DNA of 64,000 bases, taken from assembly GCA_015223225.1 (NCBI GenBank), contig JADFCQ010000005.1, positions 124,001 through 188,000 on the forward strand, in the 5' to 3' direction. Positions within the stretch are counted from its first letter, which is position 1; each line of letters opens with the position of its first letter. The translations under genes and the position numbers were made by a program. A model generated the notes under the pieces. The model saw only the letters and a list, made by a program, of their open reading frames with translations. It had not been told where the DNA came from and did no database searches. The DNA comes from Acetobacteraceae bacterium H6797 (GTDB lineage Bacteria; Pseudomonadota; Alphaproteobacteria; Acetobacterales; Acetobacteraceae). This document shows positions 24,131 to 32,818 of the stretch, piece after piece.

Positions 24131-25522
24131 TCAGCCCACCTTCGGCCCCGGCGCAGGCGGGGTTTCGTCCGCGGGCGTGCGGAACAGATCGACCATGGCC
24201 TCCACAGCGCTTTCCTTCGCCGCCCGTTTGCGAGGCGAGCGGGCAGGGGCCTCGGCCGCGGTTTCGGCAGCCGGAGCAGCAGACGGCGCCTCAACGGGGC
24301 TCGGCTTGGCAGAGGGGACTGTACCCGGGGAGATCGCGTCGAGCGCCGCGGCGATATCCTCGATCAGGTCGTTCACGTCTTCCAGACCGACCGAGAGGCG
24401 CAGCGATCCTTCGCTGATTCCGAGGCGGGCACGCTCTTCCGCCGGGACGCGCATATGCGTCGTGGTCGCCGGATGCGTGATCATGCTCTTCGCATCGCCG
24501 AGGTTATTGGAGATGTCGATGATGCGCAGTGCGTTCATGAAGCGGAAAGCCGCCTCCTTGCCGCCCTTGATGTCGAAAGCGACGAGGGTACCGCCGGCCG
24601 CCATCTGCTGCTTCGCCAGCGCATGCTGGGGATGGTCGATGCGGAACGGATAATAGACCGCCCCGACCTCGCCCCGTTCGGCCAGCATATCGGCGACGGC
24701 CGCGGCATTCCGGCACATCGCCGGCACGCGGAGATGCAGCGTTTCGAGGCCCTTCAGGATCGTCCAGGCATTGAAGGCGCTGAGGGCAGGGCCGGTATTG
24801 CGGATGAAGGGCTGCAGCACCTCTTCGACCCACTTCTTCTTCCCCAGCACGGCGCCGCCCAGCACACGGCCCTGGCCGTCGAAATGTTTGGTGGCCGAAT
24901 AGACGACCACGTCCGCTCCGAATTTCATGGGGCGCTGCAGGAGCGGCGTCGCGAAGACATTGTCCACCACCACGATGGCACCGGCCTCATGAGCCATTTC
25001 GCAGACGGCCGCGAGATCGACCAGTTCCAGCATCGGGTTGGACGGGGTTTCGAGCAGCACCAGCGCCGCCGGCTTCGAGAAGGCAGCCTTCCACTGCGCA
25101 AGGTCCGCGCCGTCTACGAATTCGGTCTTGATGCCGTAGCGCGGCAGCAGGGTGGAGACGATCCAGTGGCAGGACCCGAACAGCGCGCGCGAAGCGACGA
25201 CGCGGTCGCCCGTCTTCACATGAGCCAGGATGGCGGAGGAGACGGCGGCCATGCCGGTGGCTGTCGTACGGCAGGCCTCGGCGCCTTCGAGCGCGGCCAG
25301 CCGGGCTTCCAGCATGGCGATCGTGGGGTTACCGAAGCGGGAATACTGGAAATGCTCGACGCTTCCGAGGAATGTCTGCTCGGCCTGCTCGGCACTGTCG
25401 TAGACGAAGCCCGAGGTGAGAAACATCGCTTCGGAGGTTTCGTCGTAATTGCTGCGCATGATGCCGCCGCGCACCAGCTGAGTGGCAGGGCGGAGCGTAC
25501 GCTCGGAGTCGGGCTTGGCCAT
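24131..25522 (-). CDS. metZ: O-succinylhomoserine sulfhydrylase
   Basis: 463 residues. The Cys/Met-metabolism PLP fold is clear: YSRFGNPTIAMLEARLAALEGAEACRTTATGMAAV, LLETPSNPMLELVDLAAV, VVVDNVFATPLLQRP and the PLP lysine in VVYSATKHFDGQGRVLGG. MetZ makes homocysteine directly from O-succinylhomoserine and sulfide. The core ends near residue 397; the remaining 65 or so residues are an Ala/Pro/Glu-rich tail with a basic patch (SPRKRAAKESA), which the usual 390-400-residue enzyme lacks. A SAM-II riboswitch in the leader shows control by S-adenosylmethionine. GAGG ten bases before the ATG is the Shine-Dalgarno. Confidence 0.95.
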   Translation of the reverse strand: MAKPDSERTLRPATQLVRGGIMRSNYDETSEAMFLTSGFVYDSAEQAEQTFLGSVEHFQYSRFGNPTIAMLEARLAALEGAEACRTTATGMAAVSSAILAHVKTGDRVVASRALFGSCHWIVSTLLPRYGIKTEFVDGADLAQWKAAFSKPAALVLLETPSNPMLELVDLAAVCEMAHEAGAIVVVDNVFATPLLQRPMKFGADVVVYSATKHFDGQGRVLGGAVLGKKKWVEEVLQPFIRNTGPALSAFNAWTILKGLETLHLRVPAMCRNAAAVADMLAERGEVGAVYYPFRIDHPQHALAKQQMAAGGTLVAFDIKGGKEAAFRFMNALRIIDISNNLGDAKSMITHPATTTHMRVPAEERARLGISEGSLRLSVGLEDVNDLIEDIAAALDAISPGTVPSAKPSPVEAPSAAPAAETAAEAPARSPRKRAAKESAVEAMVDLFRTPADETPPAPGPKVG

Positions 25523-25531
25523 CGGGCAAGA

Positions 25532-25568
25532 ACCTCATCAGCAGAACAGATGCCGGCCCGGACGAGGT
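25532..25568 (-). promoter_or_regulatory. Hairpin masking the metZ Shine-Dalgarno
   Basis: On the minus strand ACCTCGTC (25568-25561) can pair with GATGAGGT (25539-25532), eight bases with one G-U pair. The second arm contains the metZ Shine-Dalgarno GAGG. This is a plausible expression platform for the SAM-II aptamer upstream, acting on translation initiation. Two further perfect small hairpins lie between: CGTGG/CCACG at 25603-25616 and GGGTCG/CGACCC at 25582-25598. Confidence 0.55.
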
Positions 25569-25614
25569 GTTCGGCGCGCGCGGGTCGCAATACGACCCAG
25601 CGCGTGGAACGCCA

Positions 25615-25671
25615 CGGCCGTTTAGCGCGCTTGTTTAACCTCGCCGCAAGCTGGCCGGACAAATCGCGAGG
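25615..25671 (-). promoter_or_regulatory. SAM-II riboswitch aptamer upstream of metZ
   Basis: Read on the minus strand: stem P1 CCTCGC (25671-25666) pairs perfectly with GCGAGG (25644-25639). The P1 loop begins GATTTG, as in SAM-II, and contains GCTTG, which pairs with CAAGC beyond P1 to make the pseudoknot. The conserved GCTAAA (its CTAAA at 25625-25621) follows, then GGCCG, which pairs with CGGCC in the loop. All conserved elements and pairings of the class (metA motif) are present, and SAM-II elements characteristically precede metA, metX or metZ in alphaproteobacteria. SAM binding should lower metZ expression. Confidence 0.93.
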
Positions 25672-25787
25672 GAGCGACCTAGGCTTAGGCCCCCCAGGTC
25701 GGCACGGTCAAGGGGCGATGAAGCCGCATCCGTTACGCCTACACGGCTTGAGGGCAGCGAGAAGCACCGCTATAAGGCCTGCGCGGC

Positions 25788-25862
25788 GCGGGCGTAGTTC
25801 AGAGGTAGAACGTCAGCTTCCCAAGCTGAATGTCGTGGGTTCGATTCCCATCGCCCGCTCCA
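25788..25862 (+). tRNA. tRNA-Gly (anticodon CCC)
   Basis: A complete cloverleaf of 75 bases including an encoded CCA. The acceptor stem GCGGGCG pairs with CGCCCGC, the anticodon stem TCAGC with GCTGA, and the seven-base loop TTCCCAA gives anticodon CCC. The T arm has GTGGGTTCGATTCCCAT. It reads GGG glycine codons. It lies 117 bases from the SAM-II aptamer, in the opposite direction, and ends eight bases before the stop of the lrp-type gene. Confidence 0.96.
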
Positions 25863-25869
25863 TTATCGG

Positions 25870-26322
25870 TCAAGGTTCCGGTGAATGCCGCTGCTTGAGG
25901 CAGCGCAGGGTGAAGAAGCTGCGTGTGTGTCGCACGCCCGGCAGCCGGTAGAGGTGTTCGCGAAGCAGCGCCTCGTAACCCGCGGTGCCGCCGACGGCGG
26001 CCTTGATCACATAATCATATTCGCCCGTGACGAGATGACATTCGAGCACCTCGGGAATACTGAGGACGACATTTTCGAAACGTTGCCGGATCTCCTCGTC
26101 GTGCTTCTCCATCATCACCTCGATGAAGACGGTATCCGGCATGCCGAGCTTGGCTTGGTCGAGTTCAGCGTGATAGCCGCGGATGACGCCTGATTGTTCC
26201 AGACGCTTCACCCTCGTCCAGCAGGCCGAAGGAGAAAGCCCTACTTTCTCGGCCAACTCGGCGTTGGAAAGCCTGCCGTCGGCCGTCAGTGCGCGAAGGA
26301 TGTTCTGGTCGATGGTGTTCAT
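25870..26322 (-). CDS. Lrp/AsnC-family transcriptional regulator
   Basis: 150 residues from the ATG at 26322 (MNTIDQNILRALTADGRLSNAELAEKVGLSPSACWTRVKRLEQSGVIRGY), which gives the classic AsnC helix-turn-helix N-terminus. The upstream extension has no family likeness. The RAM effector-binding domain follows (VIEVMMEKHDEEIRQRFE-like, then VLECHLVTGEYDYVIKAAVGG). Such regulators sense amino acids and often control a divergent gene. The region to the right (26323-26439) is AT-rich, as expected for Lrp-type operators, and the divergent gene there encodes a small secreted protein. Confidence 0.94.
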   Translation of the reverse strand: MNTIDQNILRALTADGRLSNAELAEKVGLSPSACWTRVKRLEQSGVIRGYHAELDQAKLGMPDTVFIEVMMEKHDEEIRQRFENVVLSIPEVLECHLVTGEYDYVIKAAVGGTAGYEALLREHLYRLPGVRHTRSFFTLRCLKQRHSPEP

Positions 26323-26439
26323 ATGAAATCCGTCTCGGCTCCAAGTGAGCCGTTTAGGGGCCTCAAATTTTGGATTCACTCTAAAAGTCAAGGATACATT
26401 CTAAGTTGACAACAAAGTGATTTTTGAATTTATCAGCGT
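26323..26439. promoter_or_regulatory. AT-rich divergent promoter region between lrp-type gene and 26440 gene
   Basis: This 117-base gap is clearly more AT-rich than its GC-rich surroundings from about 26365 on. It contains TTGACA at 26406-26411, a perfect -35 hexamer on the plus strand, and about 17 bases later a weak -10 (TTTATC at 26429-26434). If used, transcription would start close to the ATG at 26440. The region may also hold Lrp-type binding sites. Confidence 0.5.
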
Positions 26440-26778
26440 ATGTCCTTCGCACGCCCCCTGTTTCTCGCTGCCGTCGCTTTGATGTTCTTGGGGGGCCGGC
26501 TGGAAGCGTCGGCCCAGATGCGAAGCGTCGTCATTCCCAGTGATAGCGGCGTAGTGGTTCCCTCTCGCTCACAGGCCACCCCGCGGCTTGCCGCGCCGCC
26601 GGCGGCCTCGGCCGAGGCACAAGATGCAGCGGAAGATTACGAGTCCGTCAATAAAGGGCGCGAATTCTCTGCTCTCGCGCCGCTTATGGTCATCGTTCCG
26701 GCGATAGCAGGCGCGGTCCTAGGCGGCAGTCTCGCCGGAAGTGGACAGGGCGGCGGCGCGCCTACACGGACTCGCTAA
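26440..26778 (+). CDS. Small secreted or membrane-associated protein, 112 residues
   Basis: No family is recognised. The N-terminus MSFARPLFLAAVALMFLGGRLEASAQ is a convincing signal peptide with an A-x-A cleavage site. The mature part is low in complexity (VVPSRSQATPRLAAPPAASAEAQDAAEDYESV). The end has FSALAPLMVIVPAIAGAVLGGSLAG, a hydrophobic glycine-rich segment that could insert in a membrane, and a basic tail. A possible promoter ends only a few bases from the ATG and no Shine-Dalgarno is seen, so the message may be nearly leaderless. Confidence 0.65.
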   Translation: MSFARPLFLAAVALMFLGGRLEASAQMRSVVIPSDSGVVVPSRSQATPRLAAPPAASAEAQDAAEDYESVNKGREFSALAPLMVIVPAIAGAVLGGSLAGSGQGGGAPTRTR

Positions 26779-26804
26779 CTCCGCTTTAAGACCCAGGAGC
26801 GTTT

Positions 26805-26828
26805 TGCAACTTAAAGTTGCATTTTATT
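26805..26828. terminator. Terminator between the 26440 gene and the 26846 gene
   Basis: TGCAACTTAAAGTTGCA is a perfect inverted repeat (eight-base arms around one A), followed by TTTTATT on the plus strand. On the minus strand the preceding AAAAC gives GTTTT after the hairpin. It lies between two converging genes, so it can serve both. Confidence 0.85.
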
Positions 26829-26845
26829 GCACCACCATACCCGCG

Positions 26846-27868
26846 CTAGTAGAGCACAATGGATTGCAGTCCGTAGCGTGCGGCGCTGCGTGACAGAGAA
26901 CCGTCAACTTTTATGCCCGCCAGAAACGCATTGACCTCGCCTAACCAAGTCAGATCGTTCCGGGGAACCGCATAAGCATAGAGTATCTCACCGAAGCGCT
27001 GAGGTGGTTCGATGACCCTTGCCCAGTCCGACTGCGCGGAAAAACGACGCGTATAGGGGTAGTCGCTGATGAAGGCGTCTACTCGACCGGCCTTGAGTTC
27101 CTGTTCTCGCGTCGCCGGGGGACGAATGACGACGAGTTCTGCCGATTTCAGCATATCCCGCATCAGGTTCTCCATTACCGAACCGGCGGTGACGGCGATG
27201 GCATTGCCCGGCTTGTCGAGATCCGCCCAGTTCATGACCCGATTGGCCTCCTTCGAGGCGACGGCGTAAGCGGGGCTTGCAAGATACGGCTTTGAGAAGG
27301 CCACCCGCTGCGCACGGCTCGGAGTGATCCCGATCGCCGACATGGCGATGTCACAGTCACCCTGCTCGATACGGTCCATGAATTCACCGAGCGTCGTCTC
27401 GACGAAAACCGGGCGCACACCGAGGCGATTGGCCAAGGTGCGGCCCATGTCGATATCCAGCCCCTCCAGCTCGTTCGTCCGGGGATTACGCCAGGAGATG
27501 CTGTAATACTCAGGCCATATGCAAATTCCGACCTGGCCCTTCGCCTTGATGGCCGCAAGCCGGTCCGCCGCGCCGCGCTGCATAGGAACACTGACTACAG
27601 GCTGCAGGTAGGACGGGACGGGCATAGGCGTCGCCTGATGAGGCGCCTGTGCCGGGGCAGGCCCAAGCTGGACCGGTGCTGAAGGCGCGGGCGCTGCGGT
27701 AGGTGGCGCAGCGCCGGGGCGCGAAGACGGGCGGGGAGGGAAGGCGCGCACCGCTGAGTCCCCGGCGCTGGGCGCAGAGGGGTACTGCGTCGATTGCGCA
27801 ACGGCTGAGTCGCAAATCATCGAGTTTGCCGCGATAATGAGACCAGCAATGCCCAGTCGCCAAACCAT
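26846..27868 (-). CDS. Periplasmic solute-binding protein (amino-acid type, SBP family 3)
   Basis: 340 residues. A signal peptide ([25 protein letters not shown]) is followed by about 75 residues rich in proline and alanine. From about residue 100 comes the binding fold: [49 protein letters not shown], then [25 protein letters not shown] and [17 protein letters not shown]. No permease or ATPase adjoins it. Its ATG lies inside the divergent histidine kinase gene, which suggests it could feed ligand information to the kinase and not a transporter. GGAGG precedes the ATG. Confidence 0.87.
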   Translation of the reverse strand: MVWRLGIAGLIIAANSMICDSAVAQSTQYPSAPSAGDSAVRAFPPRPSSRPGAAPPTAAPAPSAPVQLGPAPAQAPHQATPMPVPSYLQPVVSVPMQRGAADRLAAIKAKGQVGICIWPEYYSISWRNPRTNELEGLDIDMGRTLANRLGVRPVFVETTLGEFMDRIEQGDCDIAMSAIGITPSRAQRVAFSKPYLASPAYAVASKEANRVMNWADLDKPGNAIAVTAGSVMENLMRDMLKSAELVVIRPPATREQELKAGRVDAFISDYPYTRRFSAQSDWARVIEPPQRFGEILYAYAVPRNDLTWLGEVNAFLAGIKVDGSLSRSAARYGLQSIVLY

Positions 27869-30452
27869 CCTAGCCCGCCTCCGACGTTCGCTCGGCCTGC
27901 GCGATGCCCGGCCATCCGAACCCCAGCCATGGCGGCTGTTTGGGGCGGCGGTGGGCGTCGTCGGCCTATGTCTGGCAGCTATTTACTGGATTCTTATCGA
28001 TCGGGGGCAAAAAGATGCTCTTGCCGATGCAGAACGTTTGACCCAGGCGCTTTCGGAATCTCTTGCCGATCAGTTCAGTCGCGCAAACCAGACCGTCGAA
28101 CTGGTGCTTGTGGATCTCGCTGAAAAAAGTTCTGAAAATGAGACTAGCGCCGTTGTACGATCCCTAGCTAGCCGGGTGAGAGATGTTGCGCAGCTGCGCG
28201 CGATTATCGTGACGGATGCCAGTGGTACGATCGTCGCCAGCACGGTGGACAGCGTGGTGGATCGCTCCGTCGCCGATCGGGACTGGTTTCGCGTTCTTCG
28301 GGTCACGGGCCAGTCTCTGCGCATGGGTGCGCCGGAGGCCGCTCGTTATCTCGGGCAGGGCGGACGTTCGGTGCAGGCTTCAGGCATCTATACGATCCCC
28401 CTGGCTAGAGCCATCCGCCGGGCAAATGGGGAATTCGGCGGCACGGTCGTTGCCCTCCTCAATCCGGACTACCTCGTCGGCGTCGTGCGGCGGCAGGCGG
28501 AGGCATTCGGCGTCTACGCGCGGCTCCACACCTTCAACGGCCTGCTGCTCGCCCGTTCCGACGGAAGCTTGAACGGTATTGGCGAGTTGCATGCCAGTGC
28601 TTGGCCCTTCCGGGATTTCTTGCCGCGTCGCGAAAGCGGTACCTGGAGTGGGCTGGATCAGGATGGAACCGAGGTGGTCGCCTCCTTCGCCGTGTCGCGG
28701 GAGGGGCTGATGGTGGTCGAGGTCGCACGGCCTCTCACCGAGGCGATGTCCGCCGTCAACCGTCTCAGGGGCTTGCTTGGTCTAGGCGTCGGCGCCTCTG
28801 CCCTGGTCATCCTGCTGACGCTGGGTCTCATGCTCAGGCAGGCCGAAGCGCTGAAGCAGCAGGGCAAGAGGCTCGGCATCAGCGAAGCCGAGGCGCGCGC
28901 TGCCACCCGGGCCAAGGAGGAATTCCTCGCGGCAATGAGCCACGAGATCCGCACGCCGATGAATGGTGTCATTGGCATGACCGGCCTATTGCTCGATACC
29001 GAGTTGGACCAGCTCCAACGCCGCTATGCGGAAACGATCCAGGGATCGGCCGAGCATCTTCTGATGGTGCTCAACGACATTCTGGACTTCTCGAAGCTCG
29101 AGGCCGGGATGATCGAGCACGAGGAAATACCTTTCACCATCGAGAACGAAGTCGCGACCATCGCCGAACTCTTCGCGCCGCGGGCCGCCGCGCATGGGGT
29201 CGAACTGGCCGTCGCGCTGTCGCCAGGCTTGCCGGCCAGCGTTGTGGGCGATCCCGGTCGTTTCAGGCAGATGCTCTTCAATCTGGTCGGCAATGCGGTG
29301 AAGTTCACCGACCAGGGCTGGATCGAGATCAGCGTGTCGGCGGAGGAAGAGGAGCCGGGAAGCTGGCGTCTGAACTGCGCCGTGAGCGATACCGGCATCG
29401 GCCTGGACCCCGCCAAGATTCCGATGCTTTTCGAACGCTTCACGCAGGCAGATGCTTCGATCAGCCGCAAATACGGCGGGACGGGGCTTGGTCTCGCGAT
29501 CTGCAAGCGCCTTGCCGAACAGATGGGCGGCAGCATCGAGGCATCGCCGCGTGAGGGCGGTGGCAGCGTCTTCCGCTTCGATATCGTCGTCGGGCAGGCT
29601 GACGAGGTGGCGACGTCCGATCCAGCGGCACTGAAGGGGCTGCGTGCCCTCGTGGTGGATGATCTTGTGCTGAACCGGGAAATCCTCTCTCGCCAGATGA
29701 CGGGCTTCGGCATGCAGGTTGAGAGCATCGGCAAAGCTGAGCTGGTCATCCCCAGGATCATGAACGCGGCACAGGCAGGGCTTGGTTTTCATTTGGTTAT
29801 TCTGGATGGCCAGATGCCGGGTGCCGACGGCCTCGACCTCGCCCGCGATATCAGGAAAATCGCTAATCTGGATCGGGTGAGCCTGGTTCTCTGTTCCTCC
29901 GGCGCGGGGCTTGCGAAGGAGCAGACCACCGCCGGTCTGGTTGACGCCGTCCTGCTGAAGCCGGTCCTGCCCAGCCGGTTGCGTACCGCTCTGCTGCATG
30001 CACTTGCCGCCAGCCGGCCAGAGGCGGGGCCCGTCACCCCATTGCCGACGCCGGAGCCGGCCTCGAAACCCTCCGGTCCGGCGATGCGGGTACTGCTCGT
30101 CGAGGACAATGCCACTAATCAGCTCGTCATGCGCACCGTGCTCGAGCGCGCCGGTGCCGAGGTGGTGATCGCCAATAACGGTGCCGAAGGTGTCGCCGCG
30201 GCCCGGCAAGACGCCTTCGATCTGGTCCTGATGGACCTTCAGATGCCGGTGATGGACGGGCTCGAAGCAACGCGTCAGATACGGCGTTCGACTGGGCCGA
30301 ACAGGCGGGTCCGCATCATCGGCCTCACGGCCGCGGTCGGGGCGGAGTTCGAGCGGCAATGCCGCGAGGCGGGCATGGACCATTACCTGCCCAAGCCCAT
30401 CCAGCGCGACGAGTTGCTGCGCCTCATCGGCCTGGCGCCACCCGCCCGCTGA
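27849..30452 (+). CDS. Hybrid sensor histidine kinase with two receiver domains
   Basis: 867 residues from the ATG at 27849 (an earlier ATG at 27837 is possible). A membrane helix lies at about residues 29-51, a periplasmic Cache-type sensor up to about 300, and a second membrane helix near 306-330. The HisKA box has the phospho-accepting histidine in [17 protein letters not shown] (about His365). The HATPase domain has [19 protein letters not shown] and [12 protein letters not shown] first receiver ([29 protein letters not shown]) and a second ([35 protein letters not shown]) follow. No histidine phosphotransfer domain is present, so the output partner lies elsewhere. Confidence 0.94.
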   Translation: MPSRQTILARLRRSLGLRDARPSEPQPWRLFGAAVGVVGLCLAAIYWILIDRGQKDALADAERLTQALSESLADQFSRANQTVELVLVDLAEKSSENETSAVVRSLASRVRDVAQLRAIIVTDASGTIVASTVDSVVDRSVADRDWFRVLRVTGQSLRMGAPEAARYLGQGGRSVQASGIYTIPLARAIRRANGEFGGTVVALLNPDYLVGVVRRQAEAFGVYARLHTFNGLLLARSDGSLNGIGELHASAWPFRDFLPRRESGTWSGLDQDGTEVVASFAVSREGLMVVEVARPLTEAMSAVNRLRGLLGLGVGASALVILLTLGLMLRQAEALKQQGKRLGISEAEARAATRAKEEFLAAMSHEIRTPMNGVIGMTGLLLDTELDQLQRRYAETIQGSAEHLLMVLNDILDFSKLEAGMIEHEEIPFTIENEVATIAELFAPRAAAHGVELAVALSPGLPASVVGDPGRFRQMLFNLVGNAVKFTDQGWIEISVSAEEEEPGSWRLNCAVSDTGIGLDPAKIPMLFERFTQADASISRKYGGTGLGLAICKRLAEQMGGSIEASPREGGGSVFRFDIVVGQADEVATSDPAALKGLRALVVDDLVLNREILSRQMTGFGMQVESIGKAELVIPRIMNAAQAGLGFHLVILDGQMPGADGLDLARDIRKIANLDRVSLVLCSSGAGLAKEQTTAGLVDAVLLKPVLPSRLRTALLHALAASRPEAGPVTPLPTPEPASKPSGPAMRVLLVEDNATNQLVMRTVLERAGAEVVIANNGAEGVAAARQDAFDLVLMDLQMPVMDGLEATRQIRRSTGPNRRVRIIGLTAAVGAEFERQCREAGMDHYLPKPIQRDELLRLIGLAPPAR

Positions 30453-30560
30453 CGAAGCGATCCCTTGGCGGCTTGACCATCCCCTGGGCCGGCCCTTCTA
30501 TCACGAGGAAGGAAACCCGCCTCCGGTGCGGCCGGAAGCGTCACGGTAGGGATAAGACAG

Positions 30561-31349
30561 ATGGATCTCGGTCTGAAGGGGCGGCGCGCCCTCGTCATGG
30601 GCGCCTCGAAGGGCCTCGGTCGCGCGGTGGCCGACGCCCTGGCAGCGGAAGGCGTTCACATTGTCATCTCGGGCCGCGACCAGGCAACCCTCGATAAGGC
30701 GGCGGCGGAGCTGAGGGGCCTGGGCGCCTCTTCGGCCATCGGCGTGCAGGCCGATGTGGCTGAGGCCGCGGATATGGACCGCCTTGTCGAGGCTGCACAG
30801 GCGGCGATGGGCGGCGTGGATATCCTCGTGCTCAACCACGGCGGCCCGCCGCCGGGCAGCGCCCAGGATCTGACCGAGGCGGCGCTCACCACTTGGTTCC
30901 GCCGTATCGTCCTTTCACCCATCCAGGTCGCGAACAAGGTCCTGCCGGGCATGAAGGCGCAGAAGTGGGGCCGTATCCTCACCGTGGGCAGCAGCGGCAT
31001 GCAGCAGCCCATCGCGGGTCTGGCGCTGTCGAACGTGCTTCGCGCCGGGATCGTGGGCTGGAACAAGACGCTTTCGGCTGAGGTGATCAAGGACGGCATC
31101 ACCTGCAACATCATCGCCCCGGGCACGATCTCGACCGATCGCATCCAGGAACTGAACGGCGCCCGCGCTGCCAAGGAAGGCAGGTCCCTCGAGGAGATCA
31201 GTGCTGAGCGTGCGGCTGAAATTCCCGCCGGCCGGTTCGGACGCCCTGACGAGTTCGGCCCGATGGGTGCTTTTCTGGCTTCGGAGAAGGCTTCCTACAT
31301 CACCGGCATGATCATCCGGGCCGATGGCGGCATCGTCCGCCACGTCTGA
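30561..31349 (+). CDS. Short-chain dehydrogenase/reductase (FabG-like)
   Basis: 262 residues. The cofactor motif is GASKGLGRA near residues 14-22 and LVLNHGGPPPG takes the place of the usual N-N-A-G. In the active site a serine (GSSGMQ) is present, but the expected Y-x3-K is not obvious: LALSNVLRAGIVGWNKTLSAEV aligns there without the tyrosine. This puts it with the divergent 'G-G-P-P' SDR group, whose chemistry is unclear. It starts the hydantoin/N-carbamoyl gene run, 49 bases before the amidase. Confidence 0.85.
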   Translation: MDLGLKGRRALVMGASKGLGRAVADALAAEGVHIVISGRDQATLDKAAAELRGLGASSAIGVQADVAEAADMDRLVEAAQAAMGGVDILVLNHGGPPPGSAQDLTEAALTTWFRRIVLSPIQVANKVLPGMKAQKWGRILTVGSSGMQQPIAGLALSNVLRAGIVGWNKTLSAEVIKDGITCNIIAPGTISTDRIQELNGARAAKEGRSLEEISAERAAEIPAGRFGRPDEFGPMGAFLASEKASYITGMIIRADGGIVRHV

Positions 31350-31397
31350 GCGCTCCCCCTTGGCGGGGCCTCTCTAACAAGGCATGGATGCTGCACC

Positions 31398-32672
31398 ATG
31401 AGCAGCATCCTCCCTAATCTTCTTCCCGATCTCGAACTCGCCAATCGCCTGTTCGACGACCTGCGTGCCCGTTCTTTCGACGGCGTCGGCATAACCCGTG
31501 AGGCCTATGGGCCGGGCGAGCGGATGGCCCATGCCCTGGTCAAGGAAGCGGCCGAGGCCGTCGGGCTGGAATGCAACCCGGATCCGGTCGGCAATCTCTA
31601 TATGACCCTGCCGGGCAAGAATCGGCAGGCGAAGAAGGTGCTGCTCGGCAGCCATCTCGACAGCGTCCCACAGGGCGGCAATTTCGATGGCGCGGTAGGC
31701 GTCCTCGCCGGCCTTGCGGCGGTCGCCGGGCTCAAGCGCGCGGGCTTCGTGCCGGAGCGGGACATCACCATCATCGCCACGCGCGCCGAGGAAGCCGGCG
31801 CTTGGTTCCCGACCTCCTATCCCGGCAGCCGTGGTGCCCTGGGCCGCCTGAAGGCCGAGGAACTCGAGGTGAAGCGCCAGGATAGTGGCCGGTCGCTGGC
31901 CGATCATATGAAGGAGGAAGGCTTCGACCCCAGCTTCGCCGCGCGGGGCGAGGTCGTTGTCAGCCCGGAGAACACGGCGGCTTTCCTCGAAGTGCATATC
32001 GAGCAGGGGCCGGTGCTGGATGCGGAGGAAATCCCCGTCGCCATCGTCACGGGCATCCCTGGTTCGCGCCGTCTGCGACAGGGCAGGGTACTCGGCGAGT
32101 ACAACCACTCCGGCGGCACGCCCCGCAAGTATCGCAAGGATGCTGCCATTGCCTTGGCCGAGCTCGCGGTGCGCCTTGATGATCGCTGGGCAGCACTCGA
32201 GATGCAGGGCCATAAGCTGGTCGTCACCTTCTGCACCCTCGCGACCACGGCGGAGGCGGGCTTCACCAAGATCCCCGGCGAGGCGACCTTCATGCTGGAC
32301 GTGCGCAGCGTGAACCCGGCGAGCGTGGACGCCATTTTCGATGAGCTGGCCAAGGCGGTGCCGGAGATCGAAGCTCGCCGCGGCGTGAAGTTCGACCTGG
32401 GCCCGGAGACGGGCAGCAAGTCTGCGCCGATGGATGCCGAAATCCAGGCGGGGCTCGCCCGCTCGGCCGAGGCCTTGGCCATTCCGCATCTCTCCATGGC
32501 TTCCGGCGGTGGCCATGATGCGGCTGCTTTCGCCGCTGCTGGCATTCCTTCCGCCATGCTCTTCGTCCGTAACCAGCACGGCAGTCACAATCCGCACGAG
32601 GCGATGCGGCCGGAAGATTTCGGCGAAGCCTGCCGTGTGGTGACGCATTGGCTGGCGGAGATTGCGGGCTGA
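31398..32672 (+). CDS. Zinc-dependent amidase, hydantoinase/carbamoylase type (M20 fold)
   Basis: 424 residues. The two-metal ligands are visible: His in GSHLDSVPQGG, Asp in NFDGAVGVLAG, Glu-Glu in ATRAEEAGAWF, His in EVHIEQGPVLD and the last histidine in NQHGSHNPHEAM. This set defines the N-carbamoyl-L-amino-acid hydrolase / allantoate amidohydrolase / beta-ureidopropionase family. Next to HyuA/HyuB the natural reading is removal of a carbamoyl group from the product of hydantoin ring opening. A second, clearly different member is at 56809, so substrates are likely divided between them. Confidence 0.9.
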   Translation: MSSILPNLLPDLELANRLFDDLRARSFDGVGITREAYGPGERMAHALVKEAAEAVGLECNPDPVGNLYMTLPGKNRQAKKVLLGSHLDSVPQGGNFDGAVGVLAGLAAVAGLKRAGFVPERDITIIATRAEEAGAWFPTSYPGSRGALGRLKAEELEVKRQDSGRSLADHMKEEGFDPSFAARGEVVVSPENTAAFLEVHIEQGPVLDAEEIPVAIVTGIPGSRRLRQGRVLGEYNHSGGTPRKYRKDAAIALAELAVRLDDRWAALEMQGHKLVVTFCTLATTAEAGFTKIPGEATFMLDVRSVNPASVDAIFDELAKAVPEIEARRGVKFDLGPETGSKSAPMDAEIQAGLARSAEALAIPHLSMASGGGHDAAAFAAAGIPSAMLFVRNQHGSHNPHEAMRPEDFGEACRVVTHWLAEIAG

Positions 32673-32780
32673 CGGGCAGGCAAGTGGCGCGGGAATGGGC
32701 GTTTCCCTCGCCATGATTTGCCTCACGGGCGCAATTATCGGCGTGGCGGCATCTTTTCTGCTCCGGTGATTGCCGCCACC

Positions 32781-32809
32781 ATCCCCCGGCTTCATGTCTG
32801 CTGGGGGAT
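32781..32809 (+). promoter_or_regulatory. Hairpin covering the hyuA Shine-Dalgarno
   Basis: ATCCCCCGGC (32781-32790) pairs with GCTGGGGGAT (32800-32809), ten bases with one G-U pair and a nine-base loop. GGGGGA in the second arm is the only visible ribosome binding site of hyuA, ten bases before its GTG start. The fold should therefore reduce initiation unless opened; a weak terminator is an alternative. Confidence 0.5.
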
Positions 32810-32818
32810 CTTCTACTC

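Noticed and set aside
25582..25616. Two perfect hairpins after the SAM-II aptamer as an intrinsic terminator
   Set aside because: Neither is followed by a T-run on the minus strand, so transcription termination is less likely than control of translation.
24017..25951. Very long open frame on the plus strand across metZ and the tRNA
   Set aside because: It is antisense to a well-supported metZ, its composition is that of a GC-rich shadow (Arg/Gly/His-rich), and it runs through a tRNA.
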